Origin: Bacteroidales bacterium
GTDB taxonomy: Bacteria > Bacteroidota > Bacteroidia > Bacteroidales > UBA932
Assembly (NCBI GenBank): GCA_017615435.1
Contig: JAGAAF010000015.1
Coordinates: 1-15,433 of the forward strand
Direction: 5' to 3'
Length of the DNA: 15,433 nt
Of this stretch, positions 7,734 through 14,998 are shown piece by piece. The position numbers were made by a program, and so were the translations under genes. The notes below the pieces were generated by a model that was not told the origin of the DNA, searched no databases, and saw nothing but the letters and a program-made list of their open reading frames with translations. Position 1 is the first letter of the stretch. The number at the start of each line of letters is the position of its first letter.

Positions 7734-7886
7734 CGGCGTCATTTTCACCCTTTTTGCCGCCGTTCACAACTTTTTCCCCTCAATCGGCGTAATTTCGGTC
7801 GTTTTTGACGCCGAATCGCCAGTTTTCTTCCTCCCCGGCGTCAAAACCAGCGTTTTTAGCGCCGATTCTCAATTCATCCGCTGATC
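7734..7886. repeat. Three degenerate 51-bp tandem repeats
   Basis: CGGCGT occurs at 7734, 7785 and 7836, exactly 51 bp apart. Each copy has a 29-bp core CGGCGT-N9-C(g/c)TTTTT-N2-CGCCG (7734-7762, 7785-7813, 7836-7864). The remaining 22 bp are poorly conserved. The core ends can pair: CGGCGT with ACGCCG in the second copy, and one base pair fewer, or a T-G wobble, in the other two. It lies between convergent hepT and thrE genes and appears non-coding. Function unknown. Confidence 0.65.
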
Positions 7887-7927
7887 GCGCTGCGCCGAGC
7901 TCGAAGGAGCGGCTCAGCTTGCGCGAT
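7884..7927. repeat. Imperfect long hairpin
   Basis: ATCGCGC (7884-7890) pairs with GCGCGAT (7921-7927). Inside it, GCCGAGC (7894-7900) pairs with GCTCAGC (7912-7918) with one mismatch, separated from the outer stem by a TGC/TT internal loop. It follows the 51-bp repeats directly. Non-coding; no function assigned. Confidence 0.5.
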
Positions 7928-7970
7928 GGGTGAGATTTGCCAATCCGTTGACTGTCTACGTTATTTGGTC

Positions 7971-8032
7971 GGGGCTCGGCATAACCAGGCCGAGCCCCTT
8001 GGTAGACCGGGGGCTCGCATAAACTCGCCCCC
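7971..8032. repeat. Two related GC-rich hairpins separated by a GGTAGACC box
   Basis: GGGGCTCGGC (7971-7980) and GCCGAGCCCC (7989-7998) form a perfect 10-bp stem with an 8-nt loop. GGTAGACC follows at 8001-8008. A second stem pairs GGGGGC (8009-8014) with GCCCCC (8027-8032). The first arm and loop of both hairpins are nearly the same (GGGGCTCGGCATAAC and GGGGCTCGCATAAAC), so this is a diverged 39-bp direct repeat. A competing stem CGCCC/GGGCG (8026-8030/8036-8040) would exclude the second hairpin. Confidence 0.6.
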
Positions 8033-8063
8033 TGAGGGCGTTTTGCGGAAGGCGTGTCATTTT

Positions 8064-8097
8064 GGGCTTGGGCGAAGCCCAGGTAGACCACTACCTG
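8064..8097. terminator. Adjacent hairpins at the 3' end of thrE, possible bidirectional terminator
   Basis: GGGCTT (8064-8069) pairs with AAGCCC (8075-8080), and CAGGTAG (8080-8086) pairs with CTACCTG (8091-8097) over a 4-nt loop. The second hairpin includes the thrE stop codon and a second GGTAGACC box (8082-8089). The position between convergent genes suits transcription termination, but no clear U-run follows on either strand, so the terminator call is tentative. Confidence 0.35.
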
Positions 8098-9314
8098 CGC
8101 GGACGGTAGAATAAATGTTTCGGGAGGGCGCTGACGAGGACGATGCCCAGGACGATTGCGGCGGTGACTTCGAGGGCGAGCATTCCGGCGTGGAGTGCGA
8201 GGCTCAGGCGGCTGGAGACCAGGAAGAAGGTGGTCCAGAAGATGCCGCCGCCGGGGATCATAGGGAAAACTCCGGGAATCAGATAGATAGTAGAAGGGGT
8301 CTTAAACCAGGAAGCGAACATGCGCGCAAGCGAGGCGACGATTACCGTGGCCACGAAGGTGCTGATCGCGGGTCCGAGGACGGTGAAACGGAAGAGCGCC
8401 AGATAGGCGACCCAGCCGATTGTGGCCACGATCGCAGTCTGGACGTAGTTCTTGCGCGGCACGCCGAAGAGGACGGAGAACCCGATCGTGCCGATGAAGG
8501 CCGCCAGCGCCTGCATGGGTAGGGTGCCCGACAGCGCGTCCGGCTCAGTGCCGTTGACGAGGATCATCTGCCCCTCGATCAGGTAGGCCGCCATGAAAGT
8601 TACCACCACTCCCGCGGCGATGCAGAAAAAGACCATAATCGCGTCCAGCAGGCGGGTGGCGCCGGCGATGTAGTCCTCGTCCGCGATGTCCCTGATGCCG
8701 TTCGTGAACGCCACGCCCGGGATCAGCGGGATCAGCGAGCCCACGATCATGTTTCCGAGGCTGACGCCGAAGCCGATACGATGGAAAACGATGCAGAGGA
8801 GAGTGGCGAGGGCGCTGCCCACGATGTTGCCGATCGGCTTGCTCATGTGCGGCCCGCTCGCGAAGACCACGAAGGTCCATAGGAGCATGCCCACTACGAA
8901 CGCGGCAGCCGCATCCAGCAGCCCGCCCCCGAAGATCATGCAGAAGCCGGCCGAACCGACGGCGGACCCGAGGATCTGCTCCCACGCCGCCTTGGGCTTG
9001 CTCGCGCGGATCTCCAGGAGCCGCTCGCGCGCCTCGTCCACCGTCCAGCGGCCGGCTTCAATGTCGCGCGAAATCTGGTTCACGGCCGCCACTCTCTCGA
9101 GCTGCGCGCCCTTGAAGGGGATGAACTCCACCTTCGCGTACCCGGTCTGGCCGGTGGTGAAGATGCCGTTGCTCAGCACGAAGAAGTTCTGGTCCACAAC
9201 GCCGTAGTGACGGGCGATGCGCTCCATCGTTTCTTCCACGCGCGCGATTTCCGCGCCGTTTTCGAGCAGGATGTGGCCGGCAAGGGAGGCCGTTTCGAGT
9301 ACTTTCTCTTCCAT
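8091..9314 (-). CDS. ThrE-family threonine/serine exporter, fused two-domain form
   Basis: The 407-residue membrane protein begins with the cytoplasmic ThrE motif region: LAGHILLENGAEIARVEE (~11-28), then FVLSNGIFTT (~45-54). A first multi-span domain follows (about 120-260, with GSLIPLIPGVAFTNGIRD), matching the ThrE/DUF1212 family. A second multi-span domain (about 270-400) carries IYLIPGVFPMIPGGGIF, matching the ThrE_2/DUF3815 family. In many bacteria these are two separate genes; here they are fused as in Corynebacterium ThrE. The expected role is proton-driven export of L-threonine and L-serine across the inner membrane. It is transcribed divergently from trpB across a 56-bp gap. The start is fixed by the need to keep the LAGHILLENGAE segment. 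Confidence 0.87.
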   Translation of the reverse strand: MEEKVLETASLAGHILLENGAEIARVEETMERIARHYGVVDQNFFVLSNGIFTTGQTGYAKVEFIPFKGAQLERVAAVNQISRDIEAGRWTVDEARERLLEIRASKPKAAWEQILGSAVGSAGFCMIFGGGLLDAAAAFVVGMLLWTFVVFASGPHMSKPIGNIVGSALATLLCIVFHRIGFGVSLGNMIVGSLIPLIPGVAFTNGIRDIADEDYIAGATRLLDAIMVFFCIAAGVVVTFMAAYLIEGQMILVNGTEPDALSGTLPMQALAAFIGTIGFSVLFGVPRKNYVQTAIVATIGWVAYLALFRFTVLGPAISTFVATVIVASLARMFASWFKTPSTIYLIPGVFPMIPGGGIFWTTFFLVSSRLSLALHAGMLALEVTAAIVLGIVLVSALPKHLFYRPRR

Positions 9315-9322
9315 AATCGGCC

Positions 9323-9330
9323 CAAAATTA
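9323..9330 (-). promoter_or_regulatory. Possible -7 box for thrE
   Basis: On the minus strand TAATTTTG matches TAnnTTTG, but it lies only 8 nt before the thrE ATG and no TTTG is found at the -33 distance. If used, the transcript would be nearly leaderless. Confidence 0.35.
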
Positions 9331-9370
9331 CAAATAATTCTTATATTAGTGTCGGTTAATTATTGTTAAT

Positions 9371-10744
9371 ATGAAGGATAAGATTCCCTATAAGATCTAC
9401 CTCGCCGAGGAAGAGATCCCCACCAGTTGGTACAACGTCCGCGCGGACATGAAGAACAAGCCCGCTCCGCTGCTGAATCCCGGCACCGGAAAGCCCCTGA
9501 AGGCTGAGGAACTGGAGCCCATTTTCTGTAAGGAATTGGTGAAGCAGGAGCTGGACAACGACACCCGCTGGATCCCCATCCCGGAAGAGGTTCTGAATTT
9601 CTATAAGATGTACCGTCCCTCGCCGCTCGTGCGCGCGTACTTCCTTGAGGAGGCGCTCGGCACCCCGGCGAAGATCTACTATAAGTTCGAAGGAAATAAC
9701 ACCTCCGGTTCGCACAAGCTTAACTCCGCCATCGCCCAGGCCTACTACGCGAAGAAGCAGGGCCTGAAGGGCGTGACCACGGAGACCGGAGCAGGGCAGT
9801 GGGGAACCGCTCTCAGCATGGCCTGCGCGTTCTTCGGGCTGGACCTGAAGGTGTTCATGGTGAAAGTGTCCTACGAGCAGAAGCCGTTCCGCCGCGAGGT
9901 GATGAGAACCTACGGCGCGCAGGTGACTCCGTCCCCGAGCGACACCACGGAAATCGGCCGTAAGATCCTCGCCGAGTTCCCCGGGACCACCGGCAGCCTC
10001 GGCTGCGCGATCTCGGAGGCGGTGGAGACTGCCGTGAAGAACGAAGGCTATCGCTATGAGCTCGGCTCGGTGCTGAACCAGGTGCTGCTGCACCAGACCG
10101 TGATCGGCCTGGAGGCGCAGGCGGCGCTCAAAAAATACGGCATCAAGCCGGACATCATAATCGGCTGCGCGGGCGGCGGCTCGAACCTCGGCGGCCTCGC
10201 CAGTCCGTTCATCGGCGAAATGCTGCGCGGAGAAGCTTCGTACCGCGTGATCGCCGTGGAGCCGGCGTCCTGCCCGTCGTTCACCCGCGGAAAGTACGCC
10301 TACGACTTCTGCGACACCGGCAAGATCTGCCCGCTCGCGAAGATGTACACCCTCGGCAGCAACTTCATCCCTTCGGCCAACCACGCCGGCGGCCTGCGCT
10401 ACCACGGCATGAGCTCGATTCTCTCGCAGCTCTATGCGGACGGCCTGTTCGAAGCGCGTGCGGTGGAGCAGACCTCGGTCTTCGAGGCCGCTCAGCTCTT
10501 CGCGCGCACGGAAGGAACCCTGCCCGCTCCTGAGAGCTCGCACGCCATTCGAGTGGCGATTGACGAAGCCCTGAAGTGCAAGGAGACTGGCGAGGAGAAG
10601 ACCATAGTCTTCGGCCTCACCGGCACGGGATATTTCGATCTGAAAGCCTACGAGCAGTACAACAACGGTACGATGAACGACTACATCCCCTCAGACGAGG
10701 AGATCGCCGCGAATCTTGCCCTGCTGCCTAAGGTTGAGGAATAG
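9371..10744 (+). CDS. trpB: Tryptophan synthase beta chain, TrpB2 type
   Basis: This 457-residue PLP enzyme is expected to condense indole with L-serine to make L-tryptophan in the cytoplasm. The PLP lysine is Lys116 in GSHKLNSA, preceded by EGNN. The phosphate-binding loop is GCAGGGSN at about 265-272, and ETGAGQWG carries the catalytic Glu region. The longer N-terminus (~70 residues before the RPSPL segment) and the MVKVSYEQKPFRR stretch are typical of TrpB2 ('TrpB-like PLP-dependent enzyme') rather than TrpB1. TrpB2 proteins generally do not form the classic complex with TrpA. No trpA or other trp gene is in the window, consistent with a stand-alone indole-salvaging or auxiliary role (inference). 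The last 17 bp overlap the convergent lipoprotein gene. Confidence 0.93.
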   Translation: MKDKIPYKIYLAEEEIPTSWYNVRADMKNKPAPLLNPGTGKPLKAEELEPIFCKELVKQELDNDTRWIPIPEEVLNFYKMYRPSPLVRAYFLEEALGTPAKIYYKFEGNNTSGSHKLNSAIAQAYYAKKQGLKGVTTETGAGQWGTALSMACAFFGLDLKVFMVKVSYEQKPFRREVMRTYGAQVTPSPSDTTEIGRKILAEFPGTTGSLGCAISEAVETAVKNEGYRYELGSVLNQVLLHQTVIGLEAQAALKKYGIKPDIIIGCAGGGSNLGGLASPFIGEMLRGEASYRVIAVEPASCPSFTRGKYAYDFCDTGKICPLAKMYTLGSNFIPSANHAGGLRYHGMSSILSQLYADGLFEARAVEQTSVFEAAQLFARTEGTLPAPESSHAIRVAIDEALKCKETGEEKTIVFGLTGTGYFDLKAYEQYNNGTMNDYIPSDEEIAANLALLPKVEE

Positions 10745-11480
10745 CTTCCCAGCTGAAGGTGTGTGACTCGAGCCGCCGGAGTCCTTCGATGTCGAGCTCG
10801 TTCCACTCCCCGTAGTATTTGATTTCCTGAGTTATACATCCGTTTACGTCGTATTCGTAGTCGTAGACGGATGTGTTTTTGTCTTTGCCACCGGCGTTGG
10901 TCCACCTCGCGGATTCGAGCACATTCACTGAAGTGTTGCCCAGCAGGCGAGCTTCGAACAGCCACCTGTCAAGGCCAATCGCTTCTGCCCAGTCTGTCTG
11001 CACCTGGCCCACGTTCACCTTGGGGAGGTAGGTGGCTTCGTTCATTTTCCAGAAGTCGTTGTCGCGGTCGTAGGCGGTCCAGTACTGGATCCTGTTGGAG
11101 GAGATCTTCTGGCTCGTGCACTGTACTCCGTCCAGGGAAGCCTTAGTCATAAAGCCTTTACTGTAGTCGATAGTCCAGGTGTGGCCTGAGAACTCGATTT
11201 TGGTGGCGAAGCCGTCTTTGTTAAGGGTGATCTTGTATTCCTCCAGATCGCCGTCCCTGAAGATAGTGAGGTTTTTCCCGCTGTAGGAGAAGGTCTTGTT
11301 GAAACCGGGCGCGGTGATGGATGCGACTGTTCCGTCCGCGTTGTAGGCGAACGAATAATTGTCGAAAGACTTCAGGCGGAATTCGCGTTTGATCGCCTGA
11401 CCTTCGCCCTCAATATCATCCGGCTGACAGGCGGCGAAAAGCATCGCGAGTGCCGGGAGGATCCAGAATATCTTTTTCAT
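10728..11480 (-). CDS. Putative lipoprotein, DUF4595-like
   Basis: The 250-residue protein has a lipoprotein signal MKKIFWILPALAMLFAAC, with the lipidated Cys at 18. The mature part is built of short beta strands of the type YSFAYNADGTVASIT, FSYSGKNLTIF and EYKITLNKDGFATKIEF, ending YDYEYDVNGCITQEIKYY. These YD-like strands recall the DUF4595 and Rhs-like lipoproteins common in Bacteroidales. Function unknown; it is probably exposed on the cell surface or periplasmic face of the outer membrane. It is the last gene of the minus-strand operon, starting 5 nt after the DAHP synthase stop, and its 3' end runs 17 bp into the trpB coding region on the other strand. The link to aromatic synthesis is positional only. 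Confidence 0.75.
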   Translation of the reverse strand: MKKIFWILPALAMLFAACQPDDIEGEGQAIKREFRLKSFDNYSFAYNADGTVASITAPGFNKTFSYSGKNLTIFRDGDLEEYKITLNKDGFATKIEFSGHTWTIDYSKGFMTKASLDGVQCTSQKISSNRIQYWTAYDRDNDFWKMNEATYLPKVNVGQVQTDWAEAIGLDRWLFEARLLGNTSVNVLESARWTNAGGKDKNTSVYDYEYDVNGCITQEIKYYGEWNELDIEGLRRLESHTFSWEAIPQP

Positions 11481-11485
11481 TTTTG

Positions 11486-12517
11486 TTACCAGATATCAGC
11501 GAGTTCAAGGATTAATTTTTCGGTCTTTTCCCAGCCGAGGCAGGGGTCCGTGATGGACTGGCCATAGGTTGCGCCGCCGGGTTGCTGGCAGCCGTCTTCC
11601 AGATAGGATTCGATCATAAAACCTTTAACCAGATGCTTTACAGCAGCGTTTTTGCCGCGCCCGCTAATGACGTCCTTTGCGATTTCCGGCTGCCTGAAGG
11701 GGTCCTTGCCGGAGTTGGCATGGTTGGTGTCGATTATGAGCGCCGGGTTGCTGAGACCGCTTTGATTATAAAGCTCTGCCAGGCGGGCTAATGTATCAAA
11801 ACCGAAATTCGGCTTGGGGCGGTTTTCGGAGTCTATCGAGCCTCTTAAGATGGCGTGCGCGAGGGGGTTGCCCTTGCTTTCCACCTCCCAGTTTCGGTAG
11901 ATGAAAGTGTGCGGGCTTTGGGCTGCTTTGATGGAGTTCAGCAGCGCCGCAAGGCTGCCGCTCTGCGGGTTCTTCATTCCCACGGGAATGTCCAGGCCGC
12001 TGGCAGTGAGGCGGTGCTGCTGGTTTTCCACAGATCGCGCGCCTACTGTTACATATGATAGCAGGTCTGAAAGGAAGCGATACTCTTCCGGATAGAGCAT
12101 CTCGTCTGCGCAGGAGAAGCCGGTTTCGTTGAGCACGCGCATGTGCAGTCTGCGCAGAGCGATAAGGCCCTGGAGTACGTCCGGCTCGGCGTTAGGGTCC
12201 GGCTGATGTAGCATGCCCATATACCCTGCGCCGTTTGATCTGGGTTTGTTGGTGAAGATGCGCGGGACTATCATTATCTTCTCCGCGACCTTCTCTCTCA
12301 GGGCGCTCAGACGAGTAATGTATTCAAGCACGGCGTCCTCGCGGTCGGCGGAGCAGGGGCCTATCACCAGGAGCATTTTGTCGCTCTCGCCGGTGATGAT
12401 ACGGCGAATCTCGGCGTCGTTGCTCTGCTTCGCTTCGATGCCCTCTTCCGACACGGGGAAGTGTTCTTTTATCTCCTTCGGAATCGGCAGCCTGCGCTTG
12501 AATATCATGTTTTTCAT
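11486..12517 (-). CDS. 3-deoxy-7-phosphoheptulonate (DAHP) synthase, class I AroG/AroF/AroH type
   Basis: This 343-residue cytoplasmic enzyme joins phosphoenolpyruvate and erythrose 4-phosphate, the first step of the shikimate pathway. Visible landmarks are GPCS (53-56, metal-ligand Cys55), KPRS (91-94, PEP-binding), GARSVENQQHR, VGMKNPQSGS (active-site Lys), DTNHANSGK (metal-ligand His), ESYLEDG (metal-ligand Glu) and SITDPCLGW (metal-ligand Asp). The length and full N-terminal extension fit the class I-alpha family, which is usually inhibited by an aromatic amino acid. The isozyme letter and effector cannot be read from the sequence. The start ATG overlaps the chorismate mutase stop by 4 nt (ATGA), so the two are probably translationally coupled. 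Confidence 0.95.
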   Translation of the reverse strand: MKNMIFKRRLPIPKEIKEHFPVSEEGIEAKQSNDAEIRRIITGESDKMLLVIGPCSADREDAVLEYITRLSALREKVAEKIMIVPRIFTNKPRSNGAGYMGMLHQPDPNAEPDVLQGLIALRRLHMRVLNETGFSCADEMLYPEEYRFLSDLLSYVTVGARSVENQQHRLTASGLDIPVGMKNPQSGSLAALLNSIKAAQSPHTFIYRNWEVESKGNPLAHAILRGSIDSENRPKPNFGFDTLARLAELYNQSGLSNPALIIDTNHANSGKDPFRQPEIAKDVISGRGKNAAVKHLVKGFMIESYLEDGCQQPGGATYGQSITDPCLGWEKTEKLILELADIW

Positions 12518-12771
12518 CGTTTCTGGGCGTCTTTGGAGATTTGTATCACAGTTTTCTGGAAACGGAGGTAGTCTTCGCGCCCGGCACCTTCAAATTTTGC
12601 GGCTCCGCGCTCTAGAATCTCCTTTTCGCGCTGCTTGTCTTCGATCGGCAGACCGTTCGCGCGCTTAACTTCCGCGGCCTTCCTGGCCAGCGCAATGCGC
12701 TCCGCGAACAGCTCCGCCATCCGCTCATCGACCTCGTCGATCTTCGCCCTTATTTCTTCCAGTGTCTGCAT
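12514..12771 (-). CDS. Chorismate mutase, monofunctional AroQ (type II, all-helical)
   Basis: The 85-residue protein converts chorismate to prephenate, the branch toward phenylalanine and tyrosine. Aligned by eye with the E. coli P-protein mutase domain, the catalytic residues are retained: Arg8, Arg25, Lys36, Asp45, Arg48 and Glu49. A Gln equivalent to Gln88 may be Gln83 but the C-terminal register is uncertain. The length equals a single CM_2 domain, with no prephenate dehydratase or dehydrogenase attached. In many Bacteroidota this domain is fused to a DAHP synthase; here it is a separate upstream gene overlapping DAHP synthase by 4 nt. It begins 5 nt after the DUF2207 gene's stop. Confidence 0.92.
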   Translation of the reverse strand: MQTLEEIRAKIDEVDERMAELFAERIALARKAAEVKRANGLPIEDKQREKEILERGAAKFEGAGREDYLRFQKTVIQISKDAQKR

Positions 12772-12776
12772 CTTAC

Positions 12777-14435
12777 TTATCTTGCTCCGCCGCCGAAGCC
12801 GCCGCCCGAGAAGCCGCCTCCGCCGCCGAAGGAGGTCATACCTCCGAAGCCCCCGGAGGAGGCTTTCATCTGGGCCGAGGCTGAGGCGTTCGTGATGGAG
12901 TGGGCCATACGGTTGGTCATCCAGATTATCTGACGGGCGGTCATCGGGTCTGCATAGACAGTCTCGCTGAACACCTTCGGATCTATGTCAGCGAGTTCCT
13001 TCGCCACCTTATCCGCTATTCCGAAGATCATTCCGAAGACCAGGTAGTCGTTCCAGAGTCCGACCTCGCGGGTAGTCCTTTCGCCGACCAGGGTGAAGTC
13101 CTTGAGGAATTTGTTGAAGCCGACCAGCTTGCGGGCCTCGGATTTGCCCTCATCGGAGAACTTGCCCGAAGCGCTCATATAAGAGTCTGACTGCAGCTGT
13201 TTCGCAGCATCTTCGGAGGTGCTGATGCACCACTTGCTGACCCGGCGGTAGTGACTTCTGCTCCAGCGGGAGAACTCCTTGTCCTGGAGTATCTCATCCG
13301 CGCCGGAAGCTTCCTTCATCATATCGTAAAGGCCTTTGTAGCAGGCTGGTAGGCCTTCGAACGTAGCCTTGTCGTTGAAGTGGAACTGGACTTTGTCGTC
13401 CGGATCGCGGCCCACTGAGAGGATGTCGCGCTCCACCATCCGGAGTATCATCGCTCCGGCGAGCTGGCTGTCCTGCGCAGCGCCAGACATCAGCTTGCGC
13501 CACACGAATTCTCCTTCGAGAATGTCCCCCTTGAACGGGACGTCGCGGCACCAGTCCACGTTTTTCATCGAAGGAACTCCGAGGATGGACTTATAGTGCG
13601 ACTTGACTGCAATTATAACCAGGAGGATGGACGTCAGAATCCAGCTCAGCGCCATAATAGCCACCGCGAATGAGGTGATGTCGTCGCCCTCGTCTTCCTC
13701 GCCGAGAGCTATGCTCTTATCGTAGGACGAGCCTTCGAGCGCATACTCCAGCACATCGTTGAAGTCCCTGTCCAGTGCGTTCGGGGAATAGAAGATCCCC
13801 TTTTCGAAGCGCATCAGCGCGATCACGGAAGACTTGCTCTTGAAGCGCTCGGTGGAACGGTACACGGCGGAGCCGTCTTCCAGCTCGGCCTTACCGTTGA
13901 AGCCAAAACCCCACAGGCGGCAATTGTCGGCCGTCAGCGGCACGCCCTCCGCGCTTATCCTCACGCTGACCTTTTCCGGCCTGGACGACAGGCCGGGCGA
14001 GACGAGCTGCATGTGCAGCATGTCCGAGTCGCGCAGGGTCTGCACGGCGCCGGTGATCACATAGCGGACGGTGAAGACGTGGTCGCCCATCGAGCCGAGG
14101 CCCCAGCAGAGTTCCACGCCGTCTTTGCCGTGGACTATGCCGTACTTGCCGGCCTTCTGCCTGAGGCTGCGCTTGACGTTCCACTCGCCGTCGTCCGCGA
14201 ACAGCACGCCGCCCTCGCTGACGGAGAAGTCGCGGACGGACATGTTGCGGAGGTTGCTCTTCACGAGGTACCATTCGGTGCCCTCGTCCGCGTTGATATC
14301 CCAGACTTCCGTGAAGTGCGCGTTGCCCTCGCGGTCCAGGGAGACGTTGATGCTGATGCTGCGTATGCTGCCGGCCTGCACCGTCAGAGCGACGGCCAGG
14401 AAAGCGAGCAGCGATAGAGTGATGTGTCTGAGCAT
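12777..14435 (-). CDS. DUF2207 family predicted membrane protein
   Basis: The 552-residue protein has a signal peptide of about 21 residues (LLAFLAVALTVQA). An extracytoplasmic beta-rich DUF2207 domain follows to about residue 230, with a motif region VSLDREGNAHFTEVWDI. A transmembrane helix lies at about 254-277. A long cytoplasmic part contains the family-typical LVFGMIFGIADKVAKEL (~455-472), a second hydrophobic stretch. The C-terminal tail is extremely glycine-rich (GGFGGM...FGGGGGFSGGGFGGG), a usual hallmark of this family. The biochemical function is unknown. The start overlaps the lemA-family stop by 1 nt (TAATG). Pairing of LemA with DUF2207 proteins is widespread and suggests a joint envelope role (established co-occurrence, inferred function). 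Confidence 0.9.
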   Translation of the reverse strand: MLRHITLSLLAFLAVALTVQAGSIRSISINVSLDREGNAHFTEVWDINADEGTEWYLVKSNLRNMSVRDFSVSEGGVLFADDGEWNVKRSLRQKAGKYGIVHGKDGVELCWGLGSMGDHVFTVRYVITGAVQTLRDSDMLHMQLVSPGLSSRPEKVSVRISAEGVPLTADNCRLWGFGFNGKAELEDGSAVYRSTERFKSKSSVIALMRFEKGIFYSPNALDRDFNDVLEYALEGSSYDKSIALGEEDEGDDITSFAVAIMALSWILTSILLVIIAVKSHYKSILGVPSMKNVDWCRDVPFKGDILEGEFVWRKLMSGAAQDSQLAGAMILRMVERDILSVGRDPDDKVQFHFNDKATFEGLPACYKGLYDMMKEASGADEILQDKEFSRWSRSHYRRVSKWCISTSEDAAKQLQSDSYMSASGKFSDEGKSEARKLVGFNKFLKDFTLVGERTTREVGLWNDYLVFGMIFGIADKVAKELADIDPKVFSETVYADPMTARQIIWMTNRMAHSITNASASAQMKASSGGFGGMTSFGGGGGFSGGGFGGGAR

Positions 14436-14983
14436 TATTTCATCGAAGGCATCTCGGTCTTGCCGTCCGGCTCGGCGAGATAGTCCTTGGCCTGGAAGCC
14501 GAAGATCGCGGCGGCGATGCTGTCCGGGAACATCCTGACCATGCGGTTGAACTTCGTGACGGTGTCGTTGTAGGTCATACGGCTGAGGCGGACCTGGTTC
14601 TCATAGCGGCCGACTTCGTCCATGGTCTTGACATAGGTCTCGTTCGCTTTCAGGGCAGGGTACTGCTCGGCCACCACGTTGATCTGGCGCATCGCCTCGG
14701 CGATCCTGCCTTCCTGCGCGGCCACATCCGCTGCGGTGCTGTTGCGGCCGATCATGGTCCTCTGGCCGATCACGTCCATGAGAGTCTTGTATTCGTGCTC
14801 GCTGTAACCTTTTGTCAGTTCGGCAAGTGCGGTCAGGGCATCCCAGCGGCTGTTCTGCTGGACACCGATCTGACTGAGGGAATTCTTTACGAGTTCGTCT
14901 GCACTGACGAGTTTGCGCTGAGCGCCGATGAGCCACAGTGCCACCAGCACCACGACTACTACGATAATAACTGCTGTTATCAT
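14435..14983 (-). CDS. LemA family protein
   Basis: The 182-residue protein has one N-terminal membrane helix (residues ~2-22, AVIIVVVVVLVALWLIGA) and then a helical, coiled-coil-prone soluble part. Family signatures are NSLSQIGVQQNSRWDALTAL (~39-58), YPALKANETY and YNDTVTKFNRMVRMFPDSI. LemA proteins are membrane-anchored with the N-terminus out; their molecular role is not settled. It starts 15 nt after the hisS stop and is overlapped by the DUF2207 start, so it is the upstream member of a LemA/DUF2207 pair. Confidence 0.93.
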   Translation of the reverse strand: MITAVIIVVVVVLVALWLIGAQRKLVSADELVKNSLSQIGVQQNSRWDALTALAELTKGYSEHEYKTLMDVIGQRTMIGRNSTAADVAAQEGRIAEAMRQINVVAEQYPALKANETYVKTMDEVGRYENQVRLSRMTYNDTVTKFNRMVRMFPDSIAAAIFGFQAKDYLAEPDGKTEMPSMK

Positions 14984-14998
14984 TTTTGTAATGATTGA

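Noticed and set aside
7734..7864. CRISPR array
   Set aside because: Only three degenerate copies, with variable parts of constant 22 bp but divergent cores, and no cas genes.
7780..8091. 103-codon minus-strand open frame across the repeats and hairpins
   Set aside because: It lies almost wholly in repeat and hairpin DNA, shares its start with the thrE stop region, has no recognisable domain, and is closed by a stop at the first 51-bp unit.
7926..8114. 62-codon plus-strand frame in the same gap
   Set aside because: It is composed of the hairpin arms (Gly/Pro/Arg-rich translation), has no family resemblance, and runs into the thrE coding region on the other strand.
9331..9370. Plus-strand promoter for trpB
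   Set aside because: No TAnnTTTG with a suitably spaced TTTG was found in the short gap; the gene must have a promoter, but I cannot place it.
9356..10543. 395-codon frame antisense to trpB
   Set aside because: It is an Arg/Ala/His/Leu-rich shadow produced by the GC-rich codon use of trpB, which is itself unmistakable by motifs.
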